DNA from: Cunninghamella blakesleeana
Taxonomy: Eukaryota > Mucoromycota > Mucoromycetes > Mucorales > Cunninghamellaceae
Length of the DNA stretch: 64,000 bases
Direction: 5' to 3'
Assembly (NCBI GenBank): GCA_017871115.1
Contig: JAFCIZ010000002.1
Span: 2,439,501-2,503,500, forward strand
Shown: positions 13,492 through 25,785 of the stretch, piece by piece
Numbering within the stretch: the first letter of the stretch is position 1
Layout of the letters: each line of letters opens with the position of its first letter
Position numbers and translations under genes: made by a program
Notes under the pieces: model-generated
Told to the model about the DNA's origin: nothing
Seen by the model: the letters and a program-made list of their open reading frames with translations, nothing else
Database searches by the model: none

Positions 13492-13692
13492 TAAAAAAAA
13501 TAAATGTATAATAGGTATAGGGGAAAGTAAGAGTGAGAGAGAAGGGAAAAAAAGATCAAAGAGTGAAATAAAAAAAAACCGGAACTTGAATTTTTTTATT
13601 TTTTCATTGTGTATAAAATTAATTTTTTTATATTCTCTTCCACTCTTGAACACTTTTTATTCTTTTTAGTCAATGACTTTACAACTTCTATA
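13492..13692. promoter_or_regulatory. Divergent promoter between two related genes
   Basis: Only 201 bp separate the start codons of the acidic-tail gene (minus) and the Myb gene (plus), so both promoters must lie within it. It includes a purine-rich block (13520-13560), a T-run and no obvious other gene. The arrangement suggests coordinated transcription of the two paralogues. Confidence 0.6.
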
Positions 13693-14738
13693 ATGATTAT
13701 AATAAGTGATTCTGAAAAGCAGTTATTTGATATTTACGATAATATAAAATCCTTTATACTTACACTTATTAACACCCATAATCCACCTGATGATTCTCAG
13801 ATTAATAGCTATAAAAACTTAAGAACTGACTATGGTGAATTTTTAGGTGCATAAAACAACTGTATATACATATATTATATTTACTCTTAGCTCGAAAATA
13901 TTAAATTTATTTATTGAATACGGTATCTTTTTATTTTTACTTTACTTTATTTTATAAATATTTAATAGATTTTTATCAACCTAAAAATAATAAACAAAAA
14001 AAACTCTCTGAACTCCTTGACAGATTTATGAAATTCACCCACTTTATAGTACATATTTACAAAGAAGAAGATTTAGCAAAACTTTCTGGTCTTCTTTTTA
14101 ACCAAATACTTGGAACAGACTTTGATAAACCTGAAGTGATAAATGGATTTACTGAATTGACAACATATTTATGTGCCAATGAGCTTAAATATTTGAAAAC
14201 TAATAATAACAGTGATACCTTTGATAAAAAAACAATATCCGATGCCTTGATAAAATATTTTCCAGAAAAACGAAAAAAATATTCAAATATCCCTACTACT
14301 GATAGTCAAATACATGATGCTCTTCGTAAAAAAAAAGAAGAAGTGCGTAGCAATTATATATTATTGTTATAATTATTATTACTAAAAGAGAATTTATAAT
14401 TTTTTATCTATTTTTCTTATTGTATATTAATGATGACGATACTAATACTTATACATATTTATTATAGCTTGAATACATATTTAATTCTTATAGTTATCGT
14501 GATCCAATATCGTTTTTTAGTACAGGAAAAAAACTTCGTAAAAGCTGGAAACCAGCAGCAGATGCATGTTTAGAAGTGTTCAATAAAATGGTGGTCGAAA
14601 TTAAAAATAGGTAAATGTACATTTAAATATTTTTATACAAATACATGTATATTAAAAAATAACATATATATATATGATTAATGTATTTTTTTTTAATTAA
14701 AATATACCCTTCTATTTTCTCTCCCTCTCCCTCCCTCC

Positions 14739-14773
<35 letters not shown>

Positions 14774-15345
14774 TAAATAGACCACATTATCTCTTCGATG
14801 AACAACCCAATGCTATACAGCATACTGAAGAAGATTTTAACAATGATGGAGAGCCTATTAATAGTGAATCAACTTCTGTAAATAAAATTAAAAATGCGAA
14901 CGATGATGATAATAATAATAACAATAGCCAAACACTTACTAGTAATATGACATCACCGAATTTTGAAAATAGAACTGACAATGTTAGTAATAATAATAAC
15001 AATAATAAACCTGAAGAATCTACTACTATCACATCTTCCTCCCCTTCTTCTTCTGCATCTTCAAGGTACATAACTGAAAATGTATCAAGCCAAAGAAATA
15101 GATTAGATACACCTTCACCACGTAAAAGAAGGAAATTTTGGACCGCTCAAGAAACGAAAGCATTGGAAGATGGATTATATAAATTCAAGGGTCCGTTTTG
15201 GGCACAAATTAAAAACGCATACCCAGTTGAGTTGGTTGATCGAGATGGTGGACAATTAAAGGATAAGGCCAGAAACATGATTAATTACCTTGAAACTTGT
15301 AATAAAGACCTTGGACCATACAAGTATGTCAAAATTGATAATTAG
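13693..15345 (+). CDS. TRF/Tbf1-like telobox Myb protein A
   Basis: Four exons (13693-13846, 13969-14342, 14468-14610, 14781-15345) give 411 residues. The N-terminal 220 residues are helical in character and conserved in the neighbouring minus-strand paralogue, for example KFTHF, EEDL.K, FPEKR and LRKSWKPA. This is the position of the TRFH-like dimerisation domain in TRF and Tbf1 proteins. A disordered Asn/Ser/Thr-rich linker follows. A C-terminal Myb/SANT domain starts at FWTAQETKALEDG (Trp near 344) and contains a telobox-type third helix, LKDKARN, near 383-389, as in yeast Tbf1 rather than the LKDKWRN of animal TRFs. The expected role is binding of telomeric TTAGGG-type or subtelomeric repeats. 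The start MIIISDSEKQ also resembles a SUMO-interaction motif. The first intron donor is GTGCAT, weaker than usual, but the paralogue uses GTGCGT at the same place. Confidence 0.82.
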
Positions 15346-15923
15346 ATATAAATAAAATAACTAATATGATGAATACAATTAGTACGATTGAAATAGTTAT
15401 TTTAATTAATTTTTGACCGTATATACATTTATAAGTATATTTATAATGCTATATACTTGTTTATTGTTTCTTGCATAAAAAAATCAAAAATCATTTTTTT
15501 ATAATGTAAATAAAATTAATATTAGTTTTTTTACATATATCATTAAGTAAAACAACTCTGTATTAATGCAAATATATTATATTTTTTTACAATTATAAAA
15601 ACAGTATCAATTTTTTTATAAATCGGAAATAGTGATCAAAATATCCATTAAAAAAATTAGTATGTAGAGTATGTTAAATGTCAATTTTGTTGTCAAAAGC
15701 TAACAGTAATTAAATGATCAAGAATAATAAATAATACCAGAACTAGTAATAAACAAATAACTCCGAAGCATTATCTAACTATACTCGTTTTTATTATTAT
15801 TGGCATATTTTAATTTTATAAATTGTATAATATGGTTTTATTTATTTAATTTACAGCATAATGAATTAATAAAATTTTCACCTTTTTTATTTTTATAATA
15901 TATAATATTACAGTGCTATATTG
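15346..15923. other. Convergent 3' region between the two Myb genes
   Basis: AT-rich, 578 bp, shared by the tail-to-tail ends of the two Myb paralogues. No gene, RNA or repeat longer than simple A/T runs was seen. Confidence 0.6.
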
Positions 15924-17579
15924 TTATTTATATTTGTACTTTAGAAGATATTGAAAACCACCATACATGTGTATATTTTCGAAGTAGCCAGCAGATACAT
16001 TTTTACTATAACATTTCTTTACCACGTTTACTGCTTTATCCTTTAAATCACCTACTGTACGATTTTTTAATATATCGTCGTATTGCTCTTTTATTTTTGG
16101 CCAATTTGGTCCATGCTCTTTCATTCCTTCCTCTAAGGTTGTTACTTCTAAATCAGTCCAAAAGTTTCTTAATCTTCTTCTACCTCTAACCTGTTTTATA
16201 TTCTTTCTTGCCGACAGTGACGGTAATATTCTTGACCGTCTAACAACATTGCTTGATTCTGGATCATGATCACTTTCTTCATCATTATTCATTTGTCGGT
16301 TATAAATTGAATCCCTATCACTAGATGATGATTCCTCATCTGATGATTCTATTTCATCTACTTTTCTTTTTGAAAATGATGACGGTCCTGCCTGAGTATA
16401 CGTTTTATTTCTATTTCCTATTATAATTTCTTTCCTTTTTCCTTTTCCTTTTTGTATTAATTGTTGTTGATTATTTGGAATATCATCTTCATCAAAATCT
16501 TCCTCGGTAAGCTGAATAGCATTGAGCTGTTCATCGGTGAGATGTTGTGATCTATATTAGTATATTAATATATATATAGATGTAAAAAAAATAAAAATAA
16601 AAATTGTTAAATGAATATGATGCCATATTTCAATAAAGTAAAATTGCTCATGCATTTATCAATTCAGTAACTTTTTATATGATTATATATATACTTATTT
16701 TTAATTTTAGACATTGATACATCAAATTCTTCCAAACATGTATTTATTGCTGGTTTCCAATTCCTGCAAAGCCTTTGTCTTCTACTAAGGTATTTGATTG
16801 GATCCTCTTGTTTTTCTTCATTGTCACATTCTTCGTTATGGTCCTCTATAAGTTTTTTAAGCTTAATATAATTTTATTAGTAACTATATCTTCACCATCA
16901 TTCATTTTAAGTAAAGAAAATTTTTTTTTTTAAAAAATCCTACCTCTTCTTTTCTTTTGCATATAGCGTCATATAATTGGGAGTCAATATATGAATTATG
17001 TACATACGTTATGCGTTTTTCTGGGAAGTATTTAGATAAAATATCAATCATTATAATTTTGTTATTGTTGTTTTTGGTTTCTAAGTGTTTAAGTTGCTTA
17101 GCCCACAAGTATGTTTTCAATTCTATATATCCATTTGTAACTTCTTCTTTAATAAAATTTATATCGAGAATATGCTTGAAAAGGAATTCATAAAATTTTG
17201 TTAGGTCTTCTTCGCTGTAAATATTAAGCACAAAGTGGGTGAATTTCATTAATTTACCAAGGAGTTCTAAGAGTTCTTTTTCCTTCCAGGTGTATGTTGC
17301 AAAAAAATCTATATTTTTTTAAAAAAAAAAAGTAACAAAAATAGTAGAGATTAATGGGTAAAATATAATAGTTTATATCATATATTTATACACGTATGAA
17401 CATATCTGAAATATATTGTAGGTACACGCACCTAAATATTCACTATACTCGACTCTTAAAGATTTATATTCGTTTGCTTGTTCTTCGTTTGGTGGGCGAT
17501 TGTCATGAATAAATTCAAATAGAAATATTTTAATCTTTTCATAAAGAGAAAATAACTGTTTTTCAAAATTGCTTGTCAT
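15924..17579 (-). CDS. TRF/Tbf1-like telobox Myb protein B
   Basis: Minus-strand paralogue of the Myb gene at 13693-15345, arranged tail to tail with it. Four exons (17432-17579, 16944-17308, 16695-16861, 15924-16551) give 435 residues. All three introns fall at matching positions and phases (1, 0, 2). Shared landmarks are FEKQLFSLYEKI, LMKFTHFV, EEDLTKF, KYFPEKR, NWKPA, LTDEQLNAIQLTEEDF and the C-terminal Myb domain (NFWTDLEVTTLEEGMKEHGP, Trp near 358). The telobox helix reads LKDKAVN near 396-402, so the Arg found in the sister protein is replaced by Val. The linker has Lys/Arg clusters (GKGKRKE, SKRKVDE) and acidic Ser runs. A telomere or repeat-binding role is expected from the Myb type. 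The altered telobox suggests changed DNA contact or early decay. Confidence 0.82.
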
Positions 17580-17883
17580 GTCATTTACGTGTTAAATATG
17601 TGTATAAATATTTATATATATAGGGAAATAAAGTTTTTATATACGATAAAAAAAATGAGCGGAAACGAGAGAGAGTAAAAAAGGAAGGGAAGAATTTATT
17701 TTTTAAAAAAATGTACGGAATTTAAATTTATCTCTATAAAAATTTCATATGAGCTAATTTTTCTTTTTTCTTTCTTCCTTTTTTAAAACATTTTTTTTTT
17801 TTTTTTTACATTATAATACCTTTCTTTTATTTATTTAATTTTATTTCATCTTAAATATTTAAATAGTTAATAGGATCAATTAT
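17580..17883. promoter_or_regulatory. Divergent promoter of Myb protein B and SEC24
   Basis: 304 bp between two start codons facing away from each other. It contains a T-rich tract on + (17758-17808) of the kind found before other highly expressed genes in this window (SDH2, polyubiquitin). No separate gene is seen. Confidence 0.5.
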
Positions 17884-20163
17884 ATGACTAGTTTTCATTC
17901 ACCTTTACAACCCGGAAATCCACCTCAACGGGGTCCTTCACCTTTTCAACAAAATGGAGTACCACAAAGAGGACCATCGCCTTTTCAATCTCATCCTCCT
18001 TTGCAACGTGGCACTTCACCGTTCCAACCAGGTTTTTCTCATTCACCATCGCCACATCCAGATCAATCACCTTTATTAACACCTACTCAATTATCAAGTC
18101 GCCCTTCATCTCCCGCTTATAGTACTTCTGATGTCTCCATTAGGAAAGCTAAACGACACTATCCTCAATCAAATATGGGCAATGGTCAGGTAAATACTGC
18201 TCCTCCTCCACCTATGTTTAATCAAGTACCTCAACCTCAACCTACTTTTCAACAACCTCAGCCTTCGTTTCAACAACCTCAACCTTCGTTTCAACAGCCT
18301 CAACCTTCATTTCAACAGCCTCAATCAGGTTATCAGCATCAAAATACTATTGGATCTTCACCTTCACCCTATCCTCAACAACAACAACAGCAATATCCTT
18401 CCCAACCTGGTTTTATAAATCAAAATGAACCTGTATCAACACCATCCTATCAAAATTCTTATCAAAATTTGACAAATGGTATGGCAAATATGTCTTTACA
18501 ACCTCCTCCTAGGGATGAAGTACATCTTGTTGGTCAACCTCCACGTATACATGATCTTGATCGATCTATCCCTTCCCCAATTTTACCGCCTAATGTAATT
18601 TGATTTTTTTTAAAATATGATATTTATTTAAAACACACTATATATTTATGTATAAAGAGAAGAGAAAGATACAAGATTTTAACATGATATTATATTACTC
18701 TTTATTTATTTTATTTGGATGATATAGATAACTGCAACACCTTCAGCAAATGCTCAATGTCCTTCTCATTTTAATCGTTGTACTCTTAATGCTGTACCTT
18801 ATTCTAATACTTTATTAAAAAAATCCAAACTACCCTTTGCTCTTATATTAGAACCATATCTTAGTGATATCCCAGGAAAGGTATAAAACCGATTACTTAA
18901 TTTGGGATCATTTCTAAAAAAAAATAAGTAAAAATAATTAATTTTTTTTAACGTTCTAATTTTTTTACTTTCATGCATTTTATTATATAAATATAGAATA
19001 CAGTACCCTTAATTGAAGATACCATCGTTAGCCGTTGTACACGCTGTAAAACATATATTAACCCATTTGTTCGGTTTACTCAAGGTGCTTTTAAATGGCA
19101 ATGTAATATGTGTGGACTTGAAAATGATGGTAAAAGCTTTATTCAAAAATAATCAATTTCAAAAATAGTAATATTAATTATAATATAATAATTTAATCAT
19201 CTAATTAAATATATTTATATATTTGTTGTTTTTATTTTTACTTTTTATTTTTATTGTTATTAAATATGTAGTTCCTCAAGAGTTTGATTGGGATGTAGTA
19301 AAGCAGCAACAAGCAGATCGTTGGAACCGAGCAGAATTAAATTATGGATGTGTAGATTTTGTTGCCCCAGCGGACTATATGCTACGACCACCACAACCAC
19401 CTGTGTATGTATTTGTGTTAGATACCAGTTTTCAAGCTATTCAATCTGGAATGTTGAAAGTAGTTGCTGATGCTATATTACAATCTTTAGACTCTATACC
19501 CAATGAAGATGGTCGCACACAAGTTGCTTTTATTTCTGCTGATAATGCCATTGCTTTTTATAAATTAGTTGGTGAAGAACCTGAAGCTCTTGTAGTTGGT
19601 GATTTAGATGATATATATTTACCTCGTGCCGCAAACGATTTAGTGGTTAATTTGGGTGAAAGTCGTCAGGTTGTTGAAGATCTTTTAAATAGAATGAAAA
19701 CTATGTTTGATAATTCCGTATTAAACTCTAATTGTTTGGGATCTGCATTGCAAGCTGCTAAAAAACTTTTGGTAATATATATATACTTTTTTTTATTTAT
19801 AAAAATGATAAAACTATTTTTTTTTTTTTTTGCTTCTAATGTTTTGTATTGTATTTTATTGGTGCAATATAGTCCCCTACTGGTGGTAAGATAATTTGTT
19901 TCCAAGCTAGCCTTCCAAATGTTGGTGAAGGGATTCTTAAACCTACACCTGAACAAAAATCTGTTCTTGACAGCGCACTCATGTCTCCATCAAATACTTT
20001 TTACAGAACATTTGCAACAGAATGTACAAAAACCCAAGTATGTGCCGATATGTTTATTTTTGGTTCTCAGCATTCCGATGTTGCTACATTAAGTAAGTCT
20101 AAAATAAATACAATTATATATATATGAATGTGTAAGCATATCTATAATATTTATTTATTTATT

Positions 20164-20259
<96 letters not shown>

Positions 20260-21904
20260 TATACTTATAACTAGATGTAATTCCTAGATTCACTGGTGGA
20301 CAAACTCATTTCTTCCCTGGATATAATGGAAGTAATCGAGCAGATAATGAAAAGATAAAACAAGAAATCATGTCACTTTTAGGAGAAAAAATTGGTTTAG
20401 AGGCCGTTATGCGTACAAGATGCTCATCTGGATTAATATGTAAGTCATTCTATGGCAATTGTACAGTACGATCTCCAGATATTATGGCTCTTCCCAATGT
20501 TCCTCGTGGACAGTCCTACTGTATAGAAATTGGTATTGAAGAAGAAATTCAATCACCTACTGTTTATTTCCAAACTGCTTTATTATATACTACTTGTTTT
20601 GGTGAAAGACGCATCCGTGTTATGAATTTATGTTTACCAGTTACTAAATCTATTTCAGATATGTATACGGCTGTTGATCAGTTTTCTATTGCAAGGACTT
20701 TATGTCACCAAGGTAATATAAACATATATATATATATATATACATAAATATGTAATTATATAGTACATATCCTGGATTGATATGATTAAACATTTTTATT
20801 TAACTATTATTAATATTTCATTTTATTTTATTTATATATAGCCATTGATAAAGCTGCCACCAATAAACTCCGCGAAGGCCGTGATTTACTTTGGAAATCT
20901 ACAGCTGAAATATGTAATACTTATAGTAAAGAAATGATGGGATCGTCTTCTAATGCAAATCAAATGACAGTGTGTCGTGAATTAGGATTGTTACCTTTAT
21001 TAGTCCTTGGTTTATTAAAGACAGTAAGTTGTGTTTACAAACAGTATTATTGTCATTATATTAAGGGGAATGAAATTTCTTTTGTGTATATATATATATA
21101 CTGATCTTTTTTTAAAATATAGGAAACTTTCAACGAATTACCAACTATACCTGTTGATATTAGAAGTCAAACAACTTTACTTTTGCGCACTTTACCTATT
21201 GATACATGGGTTAACTACATTCAATCCAACTTTTATGCACTTCATTCCATGCCTCCTCAAGTAATATTATATATATACTTTATTAATGAAATTCTTTTAC
21301 TCAATTAATCTCAATTTTTTTGTTGATCATTTTTGTATTTTATAATAGGCTGGCACTATTGATCCTCAAACTCAACAATGTATTTTACCCCCTAGAATGA
21401 ATTTATCAAGTGAAAAATTAGAACCCCATGGTTGCTATCTTATAGAAAATGGTCAATCTATTTATATATGGATTGGAAAATCAGCTGTTCCAGCCTTATG
21501 TAAAGATTTACTAAATGTTTCTAATATCAATGAAATTCAATCGGGACAGGTAATATATTATATATGCTATTAAAAAAAAATGAATGGATAATAATAATAA
21601 CAATAGGAAAACTAAATATCATTTTAACATATAGGTAACGCAACTTCCAGTATTAGAATCAATGATATCACAACGACTTTCTGCTATTATAAACCAAATA
21701 CAACAAAATCGTCAAGTTTCATATTATCCCTCTATTTATATTGTACGTGAAGATGGTGATTTATTATTACGGTCCAGATTTTTATCTCTTTTAATTGAAG
21801 ATCGTCAACCTACAGGACCTACTACAGCTGGCGCTAATCAAAAAGAACCAAGCTCATCTATGAGTTATTTCCAATGGTTAGGCTTTCTTCGCTCCAAAAA
21901 TTAA
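17884..21904 (+). CDS. SEC24: COPII coat cargo-adaptor Sec24
   Basis: Cargo-binding subunit of the COPII coat, which buds vesicles from the ER as a Sec23/Sec24 complex. Ten exons: 17884-18594, 18728-18880, 18997-19129, 19272-19771, 19873-20092, 20275-20712, 20842-21023, 21123-21260, 21349-21549 and 21635-21904; total 981 residues. The N-terminal 240 residues are Pro/Gln-rich, with RGPSPFQ units and a tandem QPQPSFQ repeat. The zinc finger follows (CxxC near 302 and 305; CNMCG near 324 and 327), then the trunk starting VPQEFDWD with [11 protein letters not shown], the helical domain ([18 protein letters not shown]) and the gelsolin-like end ([19 protein letters not shown]). Length and domain order are normal for the family. 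Confidence 0.96.
20170..20260. repeat. (TTA)n microsatellite in a SEC24 intron
   Basis: About thirty tandem TTA units follow a short TTTA run inside intron 5 of SEC24. The repeat is near perfect and therefore likely length-polymorphic between strains. Confidence 0.9.
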
Positions 21905-22290
21905 ATAATATTCCTTTATATATATATATATATATATAATATTTTAATTATTATTATTATTATTTTAAGTTATTATTTTCATTACATAATAATACAGTTT
22001 TTAATTCATGCTTCATAGATGCTATATTTTCAGCTATTAAAAATACTTTCAAATAAAATACATACAATTAAGTTTGTTCAAAAAATTCTGGTTCCGCATT
22101 ATTTTTTTATTTTTCAATAAAAGATGTTTATTTTTTAGAAAAAATTTCGTTTCTTTTTCCACTTTATAAACTTTTTTATATCCTTACTTTTTTATCCCTT
22201 CACTTTTTTTTTTTTTTTGAATAATAATAATAATAATAATAATAGAGACAGTATATACGTAATATATGCTTCAAATACTGTAAAAATACA
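21905..22290. other. Short intergenic region between SEC24 and IMP2
   Basis: 386 bp between two genes transcribed in the same direction. It holds the SEC24 3' end, a (TA)n run near 21917-21938, a T-rich tract (22130-22220) and an (AAT)n run near 22221-22244 directly upstream of IMP2. No additional gene. Confidence 0.6.
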
Positions 22291-23310
22291 ATGTATTCAA
22301 GAATAAGATCTAGCCCATACACTCCAGCTATACTTAAAGGATTAGCTTGGGTTCCTGTTGCTATTTTTTTTGTAGATCATGGTTTTAGTTATGCAACTGT
22401 TGAAGGAAGATCTATGCAGGTAAAATGTAAAATCGAACATATATCTTGGAATAAGAATTCAAAGTGGATGTATTTTATTTTATATATATTATAGCCAACG
22501 TTTAATCCTGATGCCAACAAGTTACAGCGAGATGTAGTTTTATTAAATAAATGGGCAGCAACGGATCATGAATTTGAACGTGGTGAAGTAGTAACTTTGA
22601 CGTAGGTATATATATACAATATATTAAAGTAGTAATATAAATGGCACATATAAATTATATTTATATGATAATAATGATAATAGAAAAAAGTTTTTTGAAT
22701 TTTTTATTAAAACGTATAAATAATTTATAATTATTTTATTTTATTTTTTTAGTTCGCCTACTGATCCAAAATGCATAATTACAAAACGAATTATTGCTCT
22801 ACAAGGGGATACTGTAAAACCACTACGATCAGATACTAGAGGTATAGCCTATTTTTTATTTTATTGTATTTTATTATGCATAAATAAAAGAGTATCATCA
22901 ATATTATATATTTATTTAATATTTACATTATATTAATTTAATTTTAATTTTAATTTTTTAATAGTACATATTCCAAAAGGGCATTGTTGGGTAGAAGGCG
23001 ATGAAGCTTTTCATTCTAGAGACAGTAATAGTTTTGGGACAGTAAGTATTAATTATAAAACGGTTTATCTAATAAATTATTTATAAATGAATTGGCTATC
23101 GATTCAATTTTTCTTTTTCCTTCTCTTATTTCTAAATTAATTTAATTTTTTATTCTAATAATATAGGTTCCTGTAGCATTAATTAATGCCAAAGTAACTA
23201 GAATAATATGGCCACCATCTAGATTCGGACCTGTACCAACAAAGCCTTTATCAGATCGTGTAGAAGTTGGATTTATTCAACCAGGAAAAGATGACGATTT
23301 TTGGGGTTAG
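22291..23310 (+). CDS. IMP2: Mitochondrial inner membrane protease subunit 2
   Basis: Signal-peptidase-like Ser/Lys protease subunit that removes sorting signals from proteins delivered to the intermembrane space. Five exons (22291-22419, 22495-22601, 22753-22841, 22965-23041, 23167-23310) give 181 residues. A hydrophobic anchor ([15 protein letters not shown]) precedes EGRSMQPTFNP, whose Ser41 is the nucleophile. The general-base Lys90 is in [12 protein letters not shown]. VPKGHxWVEGD appears as [12 protein letters not shown], and [15 protein letters not shown] is characteristic of the S26 fold. [17 protein letters not shown] ends the protein. The early WxPV..FFxDH pattern favours Imp2 over Imp1. 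Confidence 0.93.
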
Positions 23311-23584
23311 GCTGCTTTTTTTAAAATAATAGTAATAGTAACAATTTGAATTGTATTAAGAAAAAATAGGATTTTATATTGACTTTTATAAAATGTGTAT
23401 CATATAATTTTTACTATATCTAATAACAATTGTATATTACTTTTATTTTTATGAATGATTACATTATAATTAACAAGTGCGTTTATATATTCAGGTATAT
23501 TTTTTTATTAGTATTATCATTAAACATAAAATTAATGTATATATATATATATATATATACTACAAAATAAAAATAAAAAAAAAC

Positions 23585-25076
23585 CTAATGATGATTCATT
23601 GCTTGAAGTTGAATTTGTTCTTGTGTATGATGATGACTATTTTCTGTGGGTCGAATATGACAGGCTAATGGATATAAATCATGTAATGTCAAAATCTTTC
23701 TTGGTGTATGCTTATTTGATCCAGGTAAGAATAATGCTGGGCTATAGTCTTCATATGATAATTTACATCTTTCTAAAAGTACACCATTCCATCCTGCATT
23801 AAGAGCGCCTAAATTTTAAAGTTTTTTTTTTAAAAAAAAGAAATTAACTACCTGTTCTTACAACATTATTTTATTTTTTTCATATCTTTTATGTCCTTTT
23901 TTTTTATAATTATTCTTTTTTTTTTTTTTTTACCAAAGTAATCTCTACAAAATACAAAATAAAAAATGTTAAATTCATAGTCTTATTCTTTTATTTTATT
24001 TTATTTACTTACTTTTCAACGTCATCACCAACATGTAAACAATCTTCAGGCAAGAATTTATGTTGATCTATTAATTGTAATGCTTTTCTAAATATTTCAG
24101 CTCTTGGTTTTTCATATCCAGCACGGCAACTTGGTAAAACAAAGTCAAAATATTGATCCAATTTAAAACTTTCAATTACATTTACTGTGATAATAATAAT
24201 AATAGTAGTAGTAGTGTTCACATCATTAATAAATAATACAATACTGATTATTATATTTACTGATTTTATTTTAAAAAATAATAAAAAAAAAAGACACTTA
24301 CCTAACCTTTCATCAGAGTTACTTATGATTCCCATTATGAACCCATGTTGTTTTAATTCTTTTAAAGTAGCTAAAACGTCGGGAAACAAGCAATACCCTT
24401 CTTTTGTATTGAACCTTGTATATAATGATTGGAATAGTATAGGGAACTGTTTATCTAATTCTAAATAAATAAATTATATATATACATGTATTTGTATTTA
24501 GTACATATGTGTTATTTTTTTATTTTTTTATTTTTTTTTTCCTTAATATCATTCACTATATTATATATATAAATAAGCTACATACCTTGCTTGTTTACAC
24601 CAGAATGTATAAATGTTCCATAAACCAACTATCATTAATAATTAATAACAATAGAAATAGAAATGGTAATATTATGGTTAATATAAATATTTATATACTA
24701 ATAATACACACATACACACACAACAAATAAAAAAACAGTAAAAGCTTAAAATTTTCCCAGCTATGATTCTTATTTTTTTTTTCCTCGGCTCATTATTTAT
24801 CTATTTAATTCAATATCTTATTACCTCTTCCCACCATTGTTCAGTCGACATGCCTTGATGTATTCCATAAAATGGAGCTCTTTTTAATTGTTGTTTATAT
24901 GCTTTTCCAAAACTATGTGTAATTGCATCACTTGATACTCGAAGTCCCAATTTCGATGCTTCATGTGCCTAATTTTTTATATGAATATTCATAAAATAAA
25001 TAAAATATTGGAATAAAATAATAAAAATAAATAGTTTAATTGTATATGCATATAATTATTAAATTAATAATATTCA

Positions 25077-25111
<35 letters not shown>

Positions 25112-25118
25112 AAAGTGT

Positions 25119-25161
<43 letters not shown>

Positions 25162-25256
25162 GTAATTACATATTGACCAGATAAACTTCCTTTTGGTTTG
25201 AATAATGTATTATAAGCGTCGAAAGTAATAAGTCTTATACGGGATCCAGTTATCAT
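23585..25256 (-). CDS. HAD-superfamily hydrolase, HDHD3/REG-2-like
   Basis: Haloacid-dehalogenase-like hydrolase; substrate unknown. Seven exons on the minus strand: 25170-25256, 24825-24968, 24586-24628, 24302-24460, 24013-24184, 23934-23944 and 23585-23808; total 279 residues. Motif I is ITFDAYNTLF with nucleophile Asp13, motif II is GIISNSDERL, motif III is GYEKPRAEIFRKAL, and motif IV is HVGDDVEKDYFGALNAGW. Motif IV is assembled across an 11-nt micro-exon that encodes DYF, and its intactness supports the splice model. The cap domain includes FGKAYKQQLKRAPFYG and EQWWEE, as in HDHD3-like proteins. The tail is Gln/His-rich. Confidence 0.9.
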
Positions 25257-25785
25257 TGTTTAAAAATATAAAAAAGGAAAGAAAAAGTAAAAATAAACAA
25301 AAAAGAAAAAAAGAAAAATTTAAAAGTGCATAAAGAGATTTTTATTTTATCAGTCGATTTGATCAAAATCCGATAAAAAAATTCTGATTTTATCGATGAA
25401 AATATTAAAGTTTTAAAATTGATCATGGGATAAAAAAAATCATCATTTTATTACTATCCTGTTTTTGTTCCTTATATCATATGAAAAGCATGTTCATTTC
25501 AATTTACTTAATAATGATATCTTTTTTTTTTTTTTAAAAAAAAAAAAAAAGAATTATAAAATATAAATGACATAATAATAATTATGATAAAATCTTTCTT
25601 TAATAAAATAATATATTCGCAAAGATAAATATAAAACTATATATAATAAAATAATTGGTTTTTTTTTTTTTTGCTGATCTTTTTTAAAAAATATTAAATT
25701 GTGATATAAAAATAATAATAATAATAATCATATTTCCAGCAAATTATATTTATATATCCTTTTTTCTTTTTTTTAAAAAAATGAT
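25257..25785. other. Intergenic region between the HAD and DBP5 genes
   Basis: 529 bp, very AT-rich. Near 25350-25410 there is a small cluster of imperfect inverted repeats around GATTTTATC and TTTGATCAAA, in the expected promoter of the HAD gene. Poly-T and poly-A runs near 25512-25550 form a possible hairpin. No gene is seen. Confidence 0.5.
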
